From Amaurobius ferox (lineage: Eukaryota; Arthropoda; Arachnida; Araneae; Amaurobiidae), in NCBI GenBank assembly GCA_951213105.1, contig OX578136.1:69487230-69551229 (forward strand): a stretch of DNA of 64,000 bases. The letters are read 5' to 3'. The notes beneath the pieces were generated by a model that did not search any database, was not told the origin of the DNA, and saw only the letters and a list, made by a program, of their open reading frames with translations. This document shows, in pieces, positions 35,561-47,086 of this stretch; position 1 is the stretch's first letter, and every line of letters starts with the position of its first letter. The translations under genes were made by a program, and so were the position numbers.

Positions 35561-35884
35561 GTTACCCTGGTGCTTTTTACCCTGCTGTTGATTTTTCAAA
35601 CCATGTGAAAGGCTGTTTCATCAGTGAAAATAGGGATCATGTTGATATCATCACAAATTGACGATGTAAATTGTTTAGATTAAAAATACGTTAATATGTG
35701 TCAAAAATTTTTATCACAAATGCATCTAAATAAAGCATTACACAGACAGAGATCATATAAAGCAGTGGTACTCACTACGCGGTAAGGGCACATAATTAAA
35801 ATATGCATACATTGCTAGAAGACCACTGATATAAAGGGATAAATTTCGTTACAAATACTAGAAATACAATTCACAAAACGCAAT

Positions 35885-36083
35885 TCACAAAACATTCTCA
35901 AAATGTTTTCCTTCAACTCCATAACTGAGCACTTCTAATATTGCTTCTGTAAATATTTTGGAGTTCTTCATCACTAATATTGTTGCAAGCATCAATTATC
36001 TTTTGTTTAAGGTCAATTGCGTTTAGTGGTCGAGTATTATAAACTAGTGTTCGAAGACGACCGACCCAATAAGTAAAAATCGA
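35885..36083 (-). pseudogene. Tc1/mariner transposase C-terminal tail
   Basis: Read on the minus strand: GRLRTLVYNTRPLNAIDLKQ, then KIIDACNNISDEELQNIYRS, then (one base shifted) GVEGKHFENVL and TGA. This is the typical end of IS630/Tc1-mariner transposases, in which a VY..P....LK..I..A...I....L segment precedes a GxHFENxL terminus. The catalytic core is absent. It lies in the part of the large inverted repeat present in one arm only, and is a different lineage from the element at 6489-8406. Confidence 0.72.
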
Positions 36084-36173
36084 GAGGGGCAATTCGCGAA
36101 AATGTCTCCTATGTATTATTATCCCGTTTTATATTCTTTTTGTGATATGTCACAAATTTTCAATTAAATATAA

Positions 36174-36450
36174 CTCGCATGCGGTAAATATAACACAGGC
36201 ATGCGGTTTTTTAAGGATCTTGTTGCATTAAAAATAAAAATTTTCCGTTTGACTAAATTTGTATAAGGGGGTCGTATAAAAATTTAAAATGTGTACCTTT
36301 TTGAAAATAAATGGGGGGGACTATTTCATTAATGCAATCATATTCCCTATCTTACTTTCACCATTTTTGCTATTTACATTGCCCTCTTATCTCCAACAGG
36401 TAAATAATTAAAGCTCGTTTCAATCTTTTTGGGACACCCTGCATAATTGA
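36174..36450 (+). repeat. Repeat X, copy 1, with a transposon-like terminus
   Basis: Shared direct repeat with 36800-37043: ATGCGG..TTTTTAA.GATCTTGTT, AAGGGGGTCGTATAAAAATTT, GGACTATTTCATTAA and CTCCAACAGGTAAATAAT. It ends TTTTTGGGACACCCTGCATA. The reverse of that end (TGCAGGGTGTCCCAAAAA) resembles Tc1/mariner-type termini and is next to TA. Confidence 0.75.
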
Positions 36451-36799
36451 GTGAGTTATATTTAATTTAAAATTGAATATTGTGAATGGGACCATATATC
36501 AAATTAGAAATGTAAAATTGTGACATATCACAAAAAAGATAAAACTGGGTGATAATACATAAGATACCCTACCGCGTAGTGAGTACCACTGCTTTATAGG
36601 ATTTCTGTCTATGTAATGCTTTATTTAGATGCATTTGTGATAATAAATTTTGACACATTTTAACATATTTTTGATCTAAACAATTTCCATCGTCAATTTG
36701 TTTGTTATCTCTATTTTCACTGATGAAGCGGTCTTTCACATGACACGGACAAATGGCGTCAGATTTTTTTCCTTTATCATAATTCAGTTGATTTTAAAG

Positions 36800-37043
36800 T
36801 TACAGATATGCGGGTGTTTTTAATGATCTTGTTAAATTAAAAATAAAAAAAATTCTGATTGAACAAATCTGCCTAAGGGGGTCGTATAAAAATTTGAGAA
36901 GTGTAACTTTTTGAAAATTAATGGGAGGACTATTTCATTAACGTAGTCTTATTTCCTACCTTACTTTCAACATTTTGGCCACTTATCTCCAACAGGTAAA
37001 TAATCAAAGAGCGTTTCAAGCTTTTTGGGACACCCTGCATATG
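36800..37043 (+). repeat. Repeat X, copy 2
   Basis: Same orientation as copy 1, ~590 bp away, again ending CTTTTTGGGACACCCTGCATA. Flanks differ on the upstream side: the first copy follows the left arm and this one follows the right arm of the inverted repeat. X therefore moved or was duplicated independently of the arms. Confidence 0.75.
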
Positions 37044-37259
37044 CTGAAATGCATCAATTAAATGCCTGTATTATATTTTATTTTTGACGGCAAAAGAAAT
37101 AAGATCAACTCCATTATTCTAAGATGGACCATTCTCGATATATTTAATTTTTTTTAAAGAACTGTAGACGTTTTTCACTGCAGTTAAAAACTATTTAATG
37201 AAATTTCTTAAAACTTAGTAGTTAAGTACCTTAATGATTATCATGATGCTGATAAGATT

Positions 37260-37655
37260 TGGATATGATTCGTAAAAGTATAACCGACTCTTTTTTACGA
37301 AATGGCCAGCAAAGATAGTGAAAATCTGAAATATAAATGACTAAAATTGTTGAAATATATAAATTAAATACTTGTGTATCAGATAAATTTGACAACTAAG
37401 AGAATAAGTCTGACCCCATGACTGTATGATGAACCGTTCGCGAGATATTTTCGGTTTTAGAGTTTTGAGGAGCTGAAGAATGTGAAGTGAATTAAGTTGC
37501 CGAATGAAACGAAGATGCAATAAAAAAACAAATTGTGTGTAATATCAGATTAGTATCCATGTTATTTTCTGAAATTAAACCCAATTTAAAGCATAATGAA
37601 AACATTAATTTGAATTTGCAGATAAAGTCATGTGCTGCCGACATTAGATTTTTGC
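37260..37655 (+). repeat. Family R2 repeat, partial copy 2
   Basis: Matches, in inverted orientation, 42.32-42.6 and 46.23-46.55 kb (AGAATAAGTCTGACCCCAT, GAACCGTTCGCGAGATATTT). It ends in the dispersed hairpin motif AGTCATGTGCTGCCGACATT (37627-37646). Confidence 0.6.
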
Positions 37656-38897
37656 TCTAGAATTTTTGTTGTTAGGAGTTCTCTTGGCTTAGAAACAAAT
37701 TGTGTTTCATAAAAGAAAGCAGCTGACTTTTCCGAACTTTTGCTTTTCAGTAAGGAAATCTGAAGAAAATGATTTAGCTTAGATTTTCATAGATTTTCTG
37801 ATAAATGCATTGGATTTTTTTTCACATATCCTCCATGGAAGCAATTCCCTATTACGACAGCTTATAAACACGTCTAGTGTTTGGAAATATACACTATTCC
37901 ACTTTTCAGTAATATTGCTCTAAATAAAATATTTAATTTTGTTTTTAAAAAGATTCAAATTTATTCTAAAAGTTTTTATTGGATACATTTTAAAGTTAGT
38001 TTTACATTGTTCTGAAAGTTTTATTTTTGGGTCGACAGTATTTTCCGTGGGAATTGATCATATATAGACCTTTTTGAGGACGCTGATATCGAAAAACTAC
38101 TTTTCATATTCAGTTTGTCGGTACATTTTGGTTCGACTGTAGAAAACCGAAAATATAACAAAAAAAATTGTTCTAGATTATTAAAACTTTTAAGCCCTCC
38201 AGTTGTACCTCGGTGATCTAGAAGGCTGAAACTTTGCACATTTGTAGTATCAACCGAGGAATAGAAAAAAGTGATACAATTTTTAATTAAGACGACTATC
38301 TTCAACGCTAAGCGTCATATATTAAGCTAATTAAAATTTATTGAACAGAAGTTACAAATTTATCTAAACAAAGTTAATATATAAGGGAAAAAAATGTCAT
38401 CTAACTTACGTTACACTAAAGTACGATAGAAGTAGTGAGAAGAGAAATATATCTCTTCTCACTTTTTTCACTTGCCTCTATTATGATTTTTTAGCACCTG
38501 GGCAGCGGTGTTCTTATATAACATCCGACATCAGTGTTACAACGAAAATGTGTTGAAATATAGAATGATATTTCAACCTAGCAAAACACGCCTGCTTAAA
38601 ATGTTAATGTAGCATGGAAGTAACATAATATTTTCAACATATTAAATGTTACATTAACTGAGCAGAAAGATAAAAACTTTCTCATTTGTGATTTCATTAT
38701 TATAACGGATGTTTGCTAAAAAGAAGTATGGGTAATAGCGGTATAACCTGATTTCTAATATAAAAAGCAGGCCCCTTTCGCAGGATACAAATATAGATCC
38801 TTTTTACTAGCCGTAAAGGCGTCTGTCAATAAATGATTTCATGACGTGATCCAAGAAGAAAATCGTTTTCAAACGAAAGCTGGTAAAAACACCCTTG
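37656..38897. other. Stretch without a gene
   Basis: Mostly AT-rich. 38190-38320 (GATCTAGAAGGCTGAAACTT, TTTGCACATTTGTAGTATCA) is a single diverged unit of the 62-bp repeat tandemised at 49189-49436. Nothing else assignable. Confidence 0.45.
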
Positions 38898-39347
38898 TTA
38901 ACACTTTACAACATAGTTGAAAAGTGTTTATGACTTTGTTCATTCTGTCTATCTGTCTGTCTGTCTGTCTGTATGTCCGTTACCACGATAACGGTCGTAA
39001 AAATGACTTTATAAAAATGAAATTTTAGTATGTTTTTCAGACGGTCTGTAGGACCTATGGGAATATAAATAAATAATATCACCCAATTAGCTTTTTATTG
39101 AACCCGGGTTGAAAAAATGAAATACATTGAACCCTATGGGACCTAATTTTTCAAACATTTTTTAAGCGGATTTAAAATTCACAAATTGCTTCGAAATTTT
39201 TAGGAAATATTCACATTGTCCCTTAAAATTTAAAAAAACAAATTCAGTAAAATATGTTAGGTAGTTTTTTAATTAAAAATTATTTAATAAAGGGAGAAAA
39301 ACAAATTCAATTAAATTCTGACTTTTGGGATATCCTCCAGAAAGAAA

Positions 39348-40832
39348 CAAGAAAGATCAATCATGCTTAAAGCATTGATTATGAAACACTTTCCAACTTC
39401 AATGCAATTTTATTTAAAAAAAGTCGAAAATGCAATTCATTCCTCGGTAATATTTTAAAATTTATCACAATACTACATTGATTTATTATATTTGAAAACT
39501 TAAACCTTCATTGAAAAAAATGAACTTCATACAAATGACGGCATTGAAATATAAATTGCCTGGTTTAAATATCTCTAAAATGCAATACATTCCACGGTAA
39601 TATTTTAACACGAAAGATCAATCATGCTTAAAGATTGATTATGAAACACTTTCCAAATTCGAAGCAATTTTATTTAAACAAGTCTAAAATGCAATACATT
39701 CCTCGGTAATATTTTGAAACTTATCACATTATTGCATTAATTTATTATATTTGAAAACTTAAACCTTCATCGAAAAAAATGAACATCATTCAAATGACGG
39801 CATTGAAATATAAATTGCCTGGTTTAAACATATCTAAAAGGTTATACATTCCTCGGTAATAGTTCTAGAATTATCATAATACTACGATAATTTATTATAT
39901 TTGAAAACTTCATCGAAAACAATAGAAATTAATTCAAATGACGTCATAGAAAAAATAACACGCCTGGATCTTTCTATAAAAACAGGATTTCATTCATAAC
40001 TTTCTCCCATTCATCACATTACTATAATAATTTATTTTATTTAAACATTTTGTTTAAGACCATGGAGCTACAAAAAATTAAACTCTATGCTTGAAACGTC
40101 ATCGAAAAAAATCGTCCTTCTCTTTATGAAATCAATTAATATTTCATTCATATCAGTCAAGCAGACTCCATGGACTGAATTATTTTGTGTTAAAAAAATA
40201 CAGGAATTCTAATACAACTCATTCTATATATTTTGCTGTTTACATTTTACATAGGTGAAAAATAGGCTTAGTTGTAGAAATAATCAAATTTAGATGAGCA
40301 TTTAAACACAAATATATTGTCATTGCGTTGTTTCAGTATGTAGATGCACAGAATTCAAGCAAAAATACAACACTCACGGATACAACACTCAATATGAATT
40401 AAAAAGAACTTTAAAAAATCACGATTTTGAAACAAGATGGATGCCATATATCATTTTGAAGTGGGTCATGTGATCGATTCATATCATGATCACGTGATCG
40501 TTTCATATAAGAGGTGTAATTATTATTTTAATTTTTATTTAAAAAACTACTGAATACATTTCGCTGAATTTTTTTTATATATTTTATGGAACAATTTGAA
40601 TATTATCTAAAGTTTTCGAAGCAATTTGTGAATTTAAAATCCGCTTAAAAAATGTTTGAAAAATTAGGTCCCATAGGGCTCAATGTATTTCATTTTTTCG
40701 ACCCGGGTTCAATCCAAAACTAATTCGGTGATATTATTCATTTATATTCCCATAGTTTCTACAGACCGTCTAAACAAGATACTAAAATATCATTTTGATT
40801 AAGTCATTTTTACGGCAGTTATCGTGTTAAGG

Positions 40833-40870
<38 letters not shown>

Positions 40871-40914
40871 ATAAACAAAGTCATAAACACTTTTCAACTT
40901 TGTTGTAAAGTATT
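39348..40914 (-). mobile_element. Family B, nested inverted copies 5a/5b
   Basis: 39348-39608 is a truncated terminal segment beginning CAAGAAAGATCAATCATGC. At 39609 the same terminus starts again (CACGAAAGATCAATCATGC) and runs as a near-complete copy to TTGTTGTAAAGTATTA at 40914. Its TCTG tract reads as GACA repeats (~40835-40870). Confidence 0.8.
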
Positions 40915-41970
40915 AGAAACTATCATTATACTACGATAATTTATTATATTTGAAAACTTAATCGAAAAAAACTGAAATTAATTCAAATGACGTCATAGAA
41001 AAAATAACACGCCTGGATCTCTCTATAAAAACAGGATTTCATTCATAAGTTTCTCCCATTCATTTCATTCATCACAATACTATAATAATTTATTTTATTT
41101 AAACATTTTATTTAAGACCATGGAGCTACAAATAATTAAACTCTATGCTTAAAACTTCATCGAAAAAAATCGTCCTTTTCTTTATAAAATCAATTATTAT
41201 TTCATTCATATCAGCCATGCAGACTCCATGGACTAAATTATTTTGTGTTAAAAAAATACAGGAATTCTAATACAACTCATTCTACATATTTTGCTGTTTA
41301 CATTTTACATAGGTGAAAATTAGGCTTAGTTGTTGAAATAGTCAAATTTAGATGAGCATTTAAACACAAATATATTGTCATTGCGTTGTTTCAGTATGTA
41401 GATGCACAGAATTTAAGCAAAAATAAAGCAGTTTTAGGACGGATACAACACTCAATATGAATTAAAAAGAACTTTAAAAAATCACGATTTTGAAACAAGA
41501 TGGTTGCCATATACCATTTTGAAGTGGGTCATGTGATCGTTTCATACTATGGTCACGTGATCGTTTCATATAAGAGGTGTCATTATTATTTTAATTTTTA
41601 TTTTAAAAACTACTGAATATATTTCGCTGAATTTTTTTTTTCATATATTTTATGGAACAATTTGAATATTATCAAAAATTTTCGAAGCAATTTGTGAATT
41701 TTAAATCCGCTTAAAAAATGTTTGAAAAATTAGGTCCCATAGGGCTCAATGTATTTCATTTTTTCAACCCGAGTTCAATCCAAAACTAATTGGGTGATAT
41801 TATTCATTTATATTCCCATAGGTCCTACAGACCGTCTGAACAACATACTAAAATTTCATTTTGATTAAGTCATTTTTACGGTAGTTATTGTGCTAACGGA
41901 CAGACAGACAGACAGACAGGCAGAATGAACAAAGTCATAAACACTTTTCAACTTTGTTGTAAAGTGTTAA
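40915..41970 (-). mobile_element. Family B, nested inverted copy 6 (hairpin end missing)
   Basis: Begins abruptly within the family at TATCATTATACTACGATAAT and continues to TTGTTGTAAAGTGTTAA. It is very similar to the copy just before it (for example GAAGTGGGTCATGTGATCG and TCATATAAGAGGTGT in both), so the pair may be a tandem duplication. Confidence 0.8.
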
Positions 41971-42708
41971 AAATAGATATATTATGTAATAAATATCTTT
42001 CCAAGAGTTCAATTATTTTGTATATGAGACAGGCTTCAAATTTTAAAATAAATTTGGTAGATAACAATTTTTCAATTTTATTTAAATTTTATATAACTCT
42101 TCATGATATACTTATTGGATGGCATTTTTAATGCACTTTCCTACGTCCTACAGAGTTAAAATTTTGTACACAGCTTAAATTTGTAGAACATTTTATTCTA
42201 CAAAAATTTGGTGGATCTTTAAATATAGATCCTACATTTTTTTCGAAAAGGCCTGCAAATAATCCCTGGTCACTTCTATAAATCATTGTTGCCATGTTGT
42301 TAAAAATTCTGATGTGGGCAGCACACGTCTTTCCCTAAAGACTCATATTCACGTTCTCTTTATTTCTTCAATAATACTTTCAGTTTATCTGCACAAAATA
42401 ACAGCCATAAGTATTTTAAATGACATTGAATTTGCACGTTAAACTTAAATTTGGTTCTCATTTGATAGCTGGACTTATTGTCAAGGGTGGCGTAGCGAAA
42501 ACGCGAAAAAACTAAAATATCTCAAGAACGGCTAGTCCTAGAGTAATGGGGTTAGTCTTATTCTTTTTGATGTCAAAAATTACGTATAAAATAGGAATTT
42601 AATTTATAAAATTGAGCACACGTAGTCTTTTATTTTTATATTTAACAATTTTTGCGGGTCATTTCACAAAAACAGCCCGTTCCTTTTTCCTGAATCGTAC
42701 TAGAATAA

Positions 42709-42770
42709 CCTACAAGTGATTTATATACCAAATTTTTGTTAAATTTGGTATATATATCACTTGTAGGTTA
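42709..42770. repeat. Hairpin with ~28-bp arms in the R2 core
   Basis: AACCTACAAGTGATTTATAT..ACCAAATTT pairs with AAATTTGGTATATATATCAC..TTGTAGGTT. A homologous hairpin is at 46624-46685 with different substitutions, so the structure is a stable part of the core, not a chance palindrome. Confidence 0.85.
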
Positions 42771-43609
42771 TTGAAATATTATACACTAAATTTTGTTAAA
42801 TTTGGTCCATGAGTTTTTCGCTAGAGTGGATAATGGAAATTTCTTCCGGCTATTTTGCAAAGAAGGCAGATTCTTTTATTACGAATGGTACTATAATCTA
42901 ATGAACAGCAGGATTTCCCACAAAAAACATACCTACCAAATATTACGAAATTCGGTCCATTAGTTTTTCAATTAGAGTGGATATAATATCCTCACAGACA
43001 CACAGAAACATACACAGGTACACCCTTACACACACAGACGTCTTCCTAGAAATAGTTTTTTCGTGGTCTAGAAGTCCCAAAACATGTAGATCATTCGAAA
43101 ATTCGAGTTCCGATCTTCGGCATGATTCCAATACTTTGAATACACACACACGCACTCATATATTATCTGTGTATCTGTGTATGCGCTGTGTATCTAAATT
43201 CCGTGCCTACGCAATTACAATAGTTGTGATTTTAAATGATCCCTAAACTTTTATTATTTCTTCAACGAAGTCTAATTATAACTTATGCAGAATGCAAATA
43301 TCTCAAGCGTTTGTAAGGTGAGTTACATAAGAATTGCAGAATTTTTTTCGCACAAAATTATTTAGTCCTGGAGTCTGGAATACAAGTTATATGAATGAAA
43401 TATTCATTGGTTTTGCATAGAGAATCAGATGATTTATATTGTGATAGAGTTTTAAATATTTAAGTATAATAAATTACTGTAGTACTGTGATAATGTAAAA
43501 GATATCACCACTGAATGTATCACATTTTAGAGAAATTTTAAATGAAATTGCATTTCAGTTGGAAAGTGTTTCATAATCAATGCTTATGCATGATTGATCT
43601 TTCTTGTGT

Positions 43610-43768
43610 TTCTTATATTTTATCCAAGTTCCATCGTTTATTTCTCTATTCGCTATTTCGTTGGCCCTTTTCGTCATAGCTCTATGTTTCGCACATTTTG
43701 TATTCCACCAAGGGGCAGTTTGTCTAAAATTTGTTATTTTCATTATCTTCGTGCTTCCCTCTCTCGCG
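43610..43768 (-). pseudogene. Non-LTR retrotransposon fragment between EN and RT
   Basis: Minus-strand frame with FRQTAPWWNTKCAKHRAMTK and a basic continuation (RANEIANREINDGTWIKYKK). PWWN..C is the characteristic segment between the endonuclease and reverse transcriptase domains of I/Jockey-like ORF2 proteins. It continues the endonuclease fragment at 44995-45429 once the family B insertion (43772-44994) is ignored, and is cut off on its other side by another family B terminus at 43606. Confidence 0.75.
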
Positions 43769-43771
43769 TTT

Positions 43772-44994
43772 TTAACACTTTACAACAAAGTTGAAAAGTG
43801 TTTATGACTTTGTTCATTCTGTCTGTCTGTCTGTCTGTCTGTCCGTTAGCACGATAACTGCCGTAAAAATGACTTAATCAAAATGAAATTTTAGTATGTT
43901 GTTCAGACGGTCTGCAGGACCTATGGGAATATAAATGAATAATATCACCCAATGAGTTTTGGATTGAACCCGGGTTGAAAAAATGAAATACATTGAGCCC
44001 TATGGGACCTAATTTTTCAAACATTTTTTAAGCGGATTTAAAATTCACAAATTGCTTCGAAAATTTTAAGTAATAGTCAAATTGTTCCATAAAATATATA
44101 AAAAAAACAGCGAAATGTATTCAGTAGTTTTTAAAATAAAAATTTAATAATTACACATCTTATATGAAACGATCACGTGAAAAAAATCGTGAATCGTCAA
44201 AATCGTGATTTTTTAAAGTTCTTTTTAATTCATATTGAGTGTTGTATCCGTCCTAAAACTACTTTATTTTTGCTTGAATTCTGTGCATCTACATACTAAA
44301 ACAACACAATGACAATATATTTGAGTTTAAATTCTCATTCAAATTTGATTATTTCTACAACTAAGCCTATTTTCCACCTATGTGAAATGTAAACCGAAAA
44401 ATATGTAGAATGAGTTGTATTAGAATTACTGTATTTCTTTAACACAAAATAATTCAGTCCATAGAGTCTGCATGGCTGATATGAATGAAATATTAATTGA
44501 TTTTATAAACAGAAGGACGATTTTTTTCGATGAAGTTTTAAGCATAGAGTTTATGAATTGTAGCTCCATGGTCTTAATTTTTAATAGTATTGTGATGAAT
44601 GAAATGAATGAAATCCTACTTTTATAGAGAGATCCAGGCGTGTTATTTTTTCTATGACGTCATTTGAATTTATTTCAGTTGTTTTCGATGAAGTTTTCAA
44701 ATATAATAAATTATCGTAGTATTATGATAGTTTTAAAAATATTACCATGGAATGTATTGCATTTTAGAGATATTTAAACCAGACAATTTATATTTCAATG
44801 CCGTCATTTGAATGAAGTTCATTTTTTTCAATGAAAGTTTAAGTTTTCAAATATAAAAAATCAATGTAGTATTGTGATAAGTTTTAAAATATTACCGAGG
44901 AATATATTGCATTTTCGACTTTTTTAAAATAAAATTGCATTGAAGTTGGAAAGTGTTTCATAATCAATGCTTTAAGCATGATTGATCTTTTTTG
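43772..44994 (+). mobile_element. Family B element, copy 7 (full length), inside a retrotransposon ORF
   Basis: Full unit from TTAACACTTTACAACAAAGT to GATTGATCTTTTTTG. The two flanks are consecutive parts of one non-LTR ORF on the minus strand, which gives a clear insertion site in T-rich sequence (GCGTTT / GTTAAAA). No clear target duplication is visible. Confidence 0.88.
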
Positions 44995-45429
44995 TTAAAA
45001 TTATTATTTGTTCCTTCAATAGTATGGCTATTTTCGTAGATGCTATCTTTTCCAATGCTGTTTTTGTATTTTCTCCAATTTGTAAATTTCTTTTTTGTTA
45101 CCTTTCCCCCCTTTCCCTTGTTAACGAGTATATCCGTGATGAGCGGGTAGTGATCACTTCCATTGCTGTCCTCCAATATATCCCATTCACTTAGATGAAT
45201 TACAGATAGATATTACAGTGACATCTAGTCCTGATTTGATTTTATTATTTCTTGTATAAGTTAGCATATCTTTGTTCAAAATATGGCAATTTTGATCTAT
45301 TACCCATTCTAGAAGTTTAGTTCCTGCTTGGTTTTGGTTCTTATTACCCAATCCTATGATTTTGGCATTTAGATCACCGCATAAAATAGTTGTTTCTTTC
45401 CACATGGAGTCTATCGTTTTTATTAACAC
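44995..45429 (-). pseudogene. Non-LTR retrotransposon endonuclease domain, fragment
   Basis: Apurinic-like endonuclease C-terminal half, read downward from 45429: ILCGDLNAKIIGLGN (GDxNA motif), LLEWVIDQNCHILN, KSGLDVTVIS, then after a one-base shift near 45190, LSEWDILEDSNGSDHYPLIT (SDH motif). The domain would nick target DNA for target-primed reverse transcription. The N-terminal half is lost at the family B boundary 45423, and the next ORF segment lies beyond a family B insertion at 43610-43768. Confidence 0.85.
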
Positions 45430-47050
45430 TTTACAACATAGTTGAAAACACTTTACAACATAGTTGAAAAGTGTTTATGACTTTGTTCTTTCATTCTGTC
45501 TGTCTGTCTGTCTGTCCGTTAGCACGATAATTGCCGTAAAAATGACTTTATCAAAATGAAATTTTAGTATTTTTTTCAGACGGTCTGTGTGACCTATGGG
45601 AATGTAAATAAATAATATCACCCAATTAGCTTTTTATTGAACCCGGGTTGAAAAAATGAAATACATTGAACCCTATGAGACCTAATTTTTCAAACATTTT
45701 TTAAGCAAATTTAAAATTTACAAATTGCTTCGAAATTTTTGGAAATTTTCACATTATCCCATAAAATATATATAAAAAATTTCAGTAAAATATGTTACGT
45801 AGTTTTTTAATTGAAATTATTTAATATAGGGGAAAAAACAAATTCAATTAAATTCTGACATTTGGGATATCCTCCAGAAAGAAAAAAGAGGTATATTATA
45901 TAATAAATATCTTTCCAAGAGCTTAATAATTTTGTATATGAGAGAGGCCTCACATTTTAAAATGAATTTGGAAGATAACAATTTTTCAAAATTTTTTTTA
46001 AATTTATGTAACTCTTCATGATGTACTTATTTGATGGCATTTTTAATGCGCTTTCCTACGTCCATGAGAGTTAAAATTTGGAACACAGCTTAAATTTGTT
46101 GAGCATTTTATTTTACAAAAATTTGGTGGATCTTTAAATATAGATCATACATTTTTTTTTGAAATGGCCTGCAAATAATCTCCGTTCACTTCTATAAATC
46201 ATTGTTGTAATATTGTTAAAAATTCTGATGTGGGCAGCACATGCCTTTTCCTGTAGACTCATATTTACGTTCTCTTTATTTCTTCAATAATAATTTGAGT
46301 TTATCTGCACAAAATTACAGCCATAAATATTTTAAATGACATTGAATTTGCACGTTAAAATTAAATTTGTTTCTCATTTGATAGCTGGACTTATTGTCAA
46401 AGGTGGCGTAGCGAAAACGCGAAAAAACTAGATTATCTCAAGAACGGCTAGTCTTAAAGTAATGGGGTTAGGCTTATTCTTTTTGTTGTCAAAAATCACG
46501 TATAATATAGGAATTTAATTATATAATTGAGCACACGTAGTCCTTTATTTTTATATTTAATGATTTTTGCGGGCCATTTGGGCAAAAATAGCCTGTTCCG
46601 TTTTCCTGAAACGTACTGGAATAACCTACAAATGATTTATGTACCAAATTTTGTTAAATTTGGTATATAAATCACTTGTAGGTCATTGAAATATTATACA
46701 CCAAATTTTGTTAAATTTGTTCCCTTAGTTTTTAGCTAGATAAAAGCAATTTCTGCCGGCCATTTCGTAAAGATGGCAGATTCTTTTATTACGAATAGTA
46801 CTATAATCTAATGAACTTCAGAATTTCCCACAAAAAACATATCTACCAAATTTTTTTGAAATTCGGTCCATTAGTTTTTCAATTAGAGTGGATGTAATAT
46901 CCTCACAGAAACACAGAAACATACACAGATGCACTCTTACACACACAGACGTCTTCCTAAAAATAGTTTTTTCGCGTTCTAGAAGTCCCAAAACGTGTAG
47001 ATCCTTCGAAAATTCGAGTTCCGATCTTCGGCACGATTTTAATACTTTGA

Positions 47051-47086
<36 letters not shown>

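Larger units (their letters stand above)
35596..36765. repeat. Large inverted repeat with an asymmetric insert
   Basis: 35596-35806 pairs with the reverse complement of about 36550-36765 (shared TCATCAGTGAAAATAG, CAAATTGACGATG, ATCACAAATGCATCTAAATA, AAGCAGTGGTACTCACTACG). 36100-36170 pairs with about 36480-36565 (CTATGTATTATTATCCCG..TTTTTGTGATATGTCACAA). The left arm has ~290 bp (35807-36100) not present in the right arm, which contains a transposase tail. Probably the remains of a long-TIR transposon. Confidence 0.8.
38898..43606 (+). mobile_element. Family B long form, split by nested copies
   Basis: The 5' part 38898-39347 (TTAACAC... to TCCTCCAGAAAGAAA) and the distal part 41971-43606 (ATATATTATGTAATAAATAT to GATTGATCTTTCTTG) are contiguous in the homologous long copy at 45423-47527. 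Here 39348-41970 consists of inverted family B sequence inserted at that point. The distal part contains an R2-type core (42309-43150). No coding capacity, although 43-kb ORFs arise from repeat and retroelement shadows. Confidence 0.8.

Noticed and set aside
38800..38897. Continuation of the split non-LTR ORF left of family B
   Set aside because: The reverse strand gives ~30 open codons after the junction, but no recognisable ORF2 motif. Continuity cannot be shown.
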